Of a stretch of DNA of 17,984 bases, positions 15,276-17,984 are shown in pieces. The position numbers and the translations under genes are program-made. Source of the DNA: CAZOWW01 sp964583765 (lineage in GTDB: Bacteria > Actinomycetota > Actinomycetes > Actinomycetales > Kineosporiaceae); the NCBI GenBank assembly GCA_964583765.1, contig CAZOWW010000115.1:1-17984 (forward strand), written 5' to 3'. Every line of letters begins with the position of its first letter. Positions within the stretch are counted from its first letter, which is position 1. The notes under the pieces are model-generated. The model was not told where the DNA came from and searched no databases. It was given only the letters and a program-made list of their open reading frames with translations.

Positions 15276-15932
15276 TCAGTTCCCGCCGCGCTGGTCCTTC
15301 AGGAAGATGATCACCGCCTGGGTGCGGTCCTGTACCCCCAGTTTCAGCAACACGCTGCTCATGTGGGACTTCACGGTCGTCGCACCGATGAACAGTTCCT
15401 CGGCGATCTGCCCGTTGCTGTAGCCCTGGGCCGCGAGCGCGAGTACCTCCCGCTCGCGGGAGGTGAGTTGCGCCAGCCGGGAATCGGCGAAGGACGTGCG
15501 CAGAGGACCCCGCACCACCTCGGAGATCACCACGGGCACCGCGGAGGTGTCCAGCCACCCCTTCCCGGAGGCGACGGCGCGCACGGCATCCGCAATCGTC
15601 TCCGGGGAGTCCTTGTGGACGTATCCCGCAGCGCCGGCCTGCAAGGCCGGGAGCAGGCTCTCCTCGAGACCCAGGCTGGTGACCGCGAGGACGGCCGGAC
15701 CTCCGTCGGGTCCGGACCGGGCTCGGATGCGCTGGGTCGTCTCGGCGCCACTGAGTCCCGGGAGATGCAGGTCCATCACGACGACGTCCGGCGCCAGCTC
15801 CCGGCACAACTCGAGCGCCTGTTCCCCGCTGCGCGCCTCTCCGACGACCTCGAGGTCCTCGCAGCCGGACAGCAGCATCCGGATCCCTGCCCTCGCGAAC
15901 GGCTCGTCGTCCACGATCAGTACCCGGGTCAC
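15276..15932 (-). CDS. NarL/LuxR-family response regulator
   Basis: 218 residues from GTG 15932, overlapping the kinase TGA (GTGA, 15929-15932). The receiver domain has Asp8/Asp9, phosphoacceptor Asp54 (VVMDLHLPG), Thr85 and Lys107 (YVHKDSP); the LuxR HTH occupies about 155-215 (LTSREREVLALAAQGYSNGQ, then IAEELFIGATTVKSHMSSVL). Longer in-frame extension upstream is out of frame with the kinase and lacks family similarity. It is the partner of the overlapping histidine kinase. It probably controls the ABC/phosphoesterase genes that follow, on the grounds of position only. Confidence 0.92.
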   Translation of the reverse strand: MTRVLIVDDEPFARAGIRMLLSGCEDLEVVGEARSGEQALELCRELAPDVVVMDLHLPGLSGAETTQRIRARSGPDGGPAVLAVTSLGLEESLLPALQAGAAGYVHKDSPETIADAVRAVASGKGWLDTSAVPVVISEVVRGPLRTSFADSRLAQLTSREREVLALAAQGYSNGQIAEELFIGATTVKSHMSSVLLKLGVQDRTQAVIIFLKDQRGGN

Positions 15933-17299
15933 TGGTGGTGTTCCAGCGTCCGCTCGTCCGGCAGCACGACCTCGCCCGCGTTCCCGAGATCGAGCGCGGG
16001 CTCGACCCAGCGCGCCGCGTCCCGACCCCCGAATCCAGGCTCCTCCGGGCCGGGGGCAGGGAAGAACGTGGCCTGCAGCCTGAACCGCTGGCCGGAGCGG
16101 CTCGCCTCGAACTGCCCCCCGGCCGCGGCGACCCGCTCCCCGATGCCCCGCAGGCCGTGCCCGGAGGACGCAAAGGCGGGCTCCTCCACCATGGCGGTCA
16201 ACGACTGACTCTCGACCTCCGCGCGGAACCAGGTCGGGGACCACCGCATCCGGACCCGGATCGCCGATCCCGGCACCCCGTGCTTGACGGCGTTCGTCAG
16301 GCCCTCCTGGACGGCGCGGTAGGCGGCTCGACTCTGCTCCGGCGAGCACAACCACGACGGCTCGCTCGTCTCCAGCGCGACCTCCCGACCCGACCGCCGC
16401 ACGAACTCCACGAGTTCCGGGACATCGGTGAGTCCTCGGGAACCACCAGGATCACCGGTCACGTCCTCGGACCGCATCCGGCGTACGACCGACCGTAGTT
16501 CACCGGCCGAACGGGACGCGATCTGCCGGATGTCGCCCAGCGCCTGCCGTGCGGCGTCGCGGTCGGACTCGAAGACGTTCAGGGCACCGGCCGCCAGCAG
16601 CGAGATCATGCTCACCGAGTGGGTGAGGACGTCGTGCGTCTCGCGCGCGAGGTGGAGCCGCTCCTCCCGCAGTGCCAGTTCGGCCTCGAGAGCCCGGGAC
16701 TGTTCCGCATACCGGGCCGCCACCTGCGCCCGGACCTGCTGCGCGGCCATGAAGGTGCCCGTCGGGAAGATCGCCAGAGCGATCATCGCCCTGCCGAAGG
16801 AGATGAGGCCGCTGCCGTAGATGTACTGGATGACGTCGCAGGCGGCCAGCACGGTCACCGTTGCGGCCAGGGCCGCGGGCAGCCGGCTCGCGAAGCAGAA
16901 GAAGTAGAGGGCGACGATCACCCCCGCGTACGGGTCGAGACCGAAGTGCGGGGCAGCCAGGAAGACGGCGAGCTCCCAGGTCAGGACGACGAGCGGGTGG
17001 GACCGCACGAAGAGGATCGCCAGGTGCGTCAGCACGATGAGTACGCCGAAGGCCACCCACTTGGGCTGCGAGTACTCGTGGTCGGGCGTGAGCATGAGCA
17101 TGAACTCCATGCCCACGGTGCTGAGGTAGAGCCTCTTCCACCCGGGGTCGGGACGGAACACACGGCGGAGTGCTGCGTACAGCCGACGGACAGCGCAGAA
17201 CCCTCCCCGCAGGACCGCCCCCACCCCGTGAGAGGGACGTTGCTCATCGACGACCGGACAGGGAACGTCCACCACATCCTGCTGTGCAGACTCGGCCAC
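15929..17299 (-). CDS. Membrane sensor histidine kinase (HisKA_3 / NarL class)
   Basis: 456 residues; GTG 17299 is preceded by GGAAGAGGAAGAG, a good ribosome site. After about 55 cytoplasmic residues there are roughly four to five membrane segments (about 60-185; examples PKWVAFGVLIVLTHLAILFV, YAGVIVALYFFCFAS) with very short loops, so it probably senses something in or at the membrane or through a partner. The dimerisation/phosphotransfer region ERLHLARETHDVLTHSVSMI carries His222. The ATPase domain has N-box QEGLTNAVKH (Glu332, Asn336) and the glycine-rich GHGLRGIGERV (380-390). The DxG motif usual before it is replaced by VESQSL (362-367). The C-terminal 40 residues are an acidic, Pro-rich tail. 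Overlaps the response regulator gene, forming a canonical pair. Signal unknown. Confidence 0.9.
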   Translation of the reverse strand: MAESAQQDVVDVPCPVVDEQRPSHGVGAVLRGGFCAVRRLYAALRRVFRPDPGWKRLYLSTVGMEFMLMLTPDHEYSQPKWVAFGVLIVLTHLAILFVRSHPLVVLTWELAVFLAAPHFGLDPYAGVIVALYFFCFASRLPAALAATVTVLAACDVIQYIYGSGLISFGRAMIALAIFPTGTFMAAQQVRAQVAARYAEQSRALEAELALREERLHLARETHDVLTHSVSMISLLAAGALNVFESDRDAARQALGDIRQIASRSAGELRSVVRRMRSEDVTGDPGGSRGLTDVPELVEFVRRSGREVALETSEPSWLCSPEQSRAAYRAVQEGLTNAVKHGVPGSAIRVRMRWSPTWFRAEVESQSLTAMVEEPAFASSGHGLRGIGERVAAAGGQFEASRSGQRFRLQATFFPAPGPEEPGFGGRDAARWVEPALDLGNAGEVVLPDERTLEHHQ

Positions 17300-17791
17300 A
17301 GAAACTCTTCCTCTTCCTTCGCTTGGCAGTGTCCCCCACCGGGTCTGGAAGACGGCGCCACACGTCCTGTCTTGCCGACGAGGTGCCGTCCGATCCGCGG
17401 AAGCACGACCGGGTGACCGCTGGGCATGGAGAGATCAGCGGGGTTCCGACTCGATGCCACGACCAGACTAGCGATTTGATCGACCGCATCCGGACGTCCC
17501 GGGGGGTGTCCTGGTCGCCGTCGCCGGGATCGGCCGTACGGAGGAGGTATCCGGCCGGTCTCCACCGCGACACCGACTGATGTCCCCCCGGAGCAGGAAC
17601 CAGCGGTCTCCCTCCCGCGGGGGAGTTCTGATCGCCGCGCGCACCCGATGTTCCGGACGTCACGTCATACCGGGAGCGGATTCCGCGCGCCGCTCTCGCC
17701 CTCGCGCGTGACCTCAGCAATCTCCGTCAGCCACCTGAGCAGGCGTCACGAGTTGCCTGGGTCGAGTGGCACGAGCGAAGGAGCCACCACG
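17300..17791. other. Divergent intergenic region
   Basis: These 492 nt lie between the kinase gene (leftward) and the repeat-peptide gene (rightward), so both promoters should be here. A small hairpin (CTCCC, loop GCGG, GGGAG) lies at 17612-17625. GGAGGAGGTAT at about 17536-17546 looks like a strong ribosome site but has no start codon at a suitable distance. I see no RNA gene and no convincing -10/-35 pair. The GC-rich open frames here lack family similarity. Confidence 0.45.
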
Positions 17792-17984
17792 GTGTCCGTC
17801 GAGTCCAACGAACCCTCCGCGTCCCAGTGCCCCCACGGGTCCGCCGCCGCACAGGGCGCCGCCTCCACGCTGCACTCCTGCGTGCCGACCTGCGCCCCCA
17901 CCCCGGCCTACCCCACCGCTGGACTCGCGTCCACGCTGCACTCCTGCGTGCCGACCTGCGCCCCCACCCCGGCCTACCCCACCG
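17792..17984 (+). CDS. Tandem-repeat Cys/Thr/Pro peptide, 3' end outside window
   Basis: GTG 17792 follows GAAGGAG (17777-17783) with 8-nt spacing, a strong and well-placed ribosome site. The first 24 residues (MSVESNEPSASQCPHGSAAA, then QGAA) have no signal peptide or membrane segment. From residue 25 a 22-residue unit begins: STLHSCVPTC followed by APTPAYPTAGLA. A second copy starts at residue 47 and runs to the window edge, still open. Each unit has a His-x-Cys-x3-Cys group plus several Ser/Thr and Pro. I do not recognise the family. Options: a ribosomally made, modified peptide precursor with repeated cores; a repetitive Cys/His metal-binding protein; or a repetitive surface or structural protein. 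The kinase/regulator/ABC exporter genes lie on the other strand, so any link is only positional. Confidence 0.7.
   Translation, partial: MSVESNEPSASQCPHGSAAAQGAASTLHSCVPTCAPTPAYPTAGLASTLHSCVPTCAPTPAYPT
17864..17984 (+). repeat. 66-nt in-frame tandem repeat
   Basis: Copy 1 is 17864-17929 and copy 2 begins at 17930, cut by the window end after 55 nt; those 55 nt are identical to copy 1, including third codon positions. The period (22 codons) keeps the frame. Total copy number is unknown. Perfect identity points to recent expansion or gene conversion. Confidence 0.93.

Noticed and set aside
17170..17580. Plus-strand open frame across the kinase 5' end
   Set aside because: Arg/Pro-rich, no motif, largely antisense to the kinase N-terminus and intergenic DNA.
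17767..17791. Sigma-54 promoter suggested by TGGCAC
   Set aside because: No TTGC element at the required spacing, and it would sit on the ribosome-binding site.
17864..17984. CRISPR array
   Set aside because: The repeat is contiguous with no spacers, in frame and preceded by a ribosome site, so it is a coding tandem repeat.
1..17984. tRNA, rRNA, insertion sequences or attachment sites
   Set aside because: I looked for cloverleaf elements, transposase motifs and terminal inverted repeats and saw none I could support.

Overview
The window is very GC-rich DNA with long antisense open frames, actinobacterial-type gene families (CBM2-tailed secreted glycosidase, NarL-type two-component system, VapBC, YncE-like propeller phosphoesterase) and GTG starts. 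This points to a filamentous or soil-type actinomycete. I cannot resolve the genus.

Region 1 (1-5440) is a secreted or cell-surface block. It holds the 3' part of an arabinofuranosidase-like glycoside hydrolase (Thr/Pro repeat linker, catalytic domain, FN3, CBM2). Convergent to it is a wrecked lipoprotein gene related to subtype-B tannases, which has lost its catalytic serine region by internal deletion. A small DUF1801 protein and a beta-helix lipoprotein with a Gly/Pro-rich stalk follow. The theme is contact with plant polysaccharides and phenolics.

Region 2 (5542-9924) begins with a one-protein sugar-sensor/diguanylate cyclase (LacI-type binding domain, GAF-like domain, coiled coil, GGEEF). 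Next is a fossil copy of the C-terminus of an APC amino-acid permease. Then comes a vapBC module whose antitoxin gene carries an in-frame amber stop between its DNA-binding and toxin-binding halves, and then the intact permease. The fossil and the intact permease, in the same orientation, flank vapBC.

Region 3 (10014-17299) is a run of five minus-strand genes: histidine kinase, LuxR/NarL response regulator (GTGA overlap), ABC ATPase, ABC-2 permease with an extracytoplasmic tail (ATGA overlap), and a membrane-anchored beta-propeller phosphoesterase (3-nt gap). It reads as a sensor that controls an exporter plus an envelope-facing hydrolase.

Region 4 (17300-17984) is a 492-nt divergent intergenic stretch followed by the start of a plus-strand gene cut by the window edge. 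After a short 24-residue N-terminus it encodes 22-residue Cys/Thr/Pro repeats whose visible DNA copies are identical. It has a strong ribosome-binding site and resembles a multi-core peptide precursor or a repetitive metal-binding protein. It is the most novel-looking item in the window.
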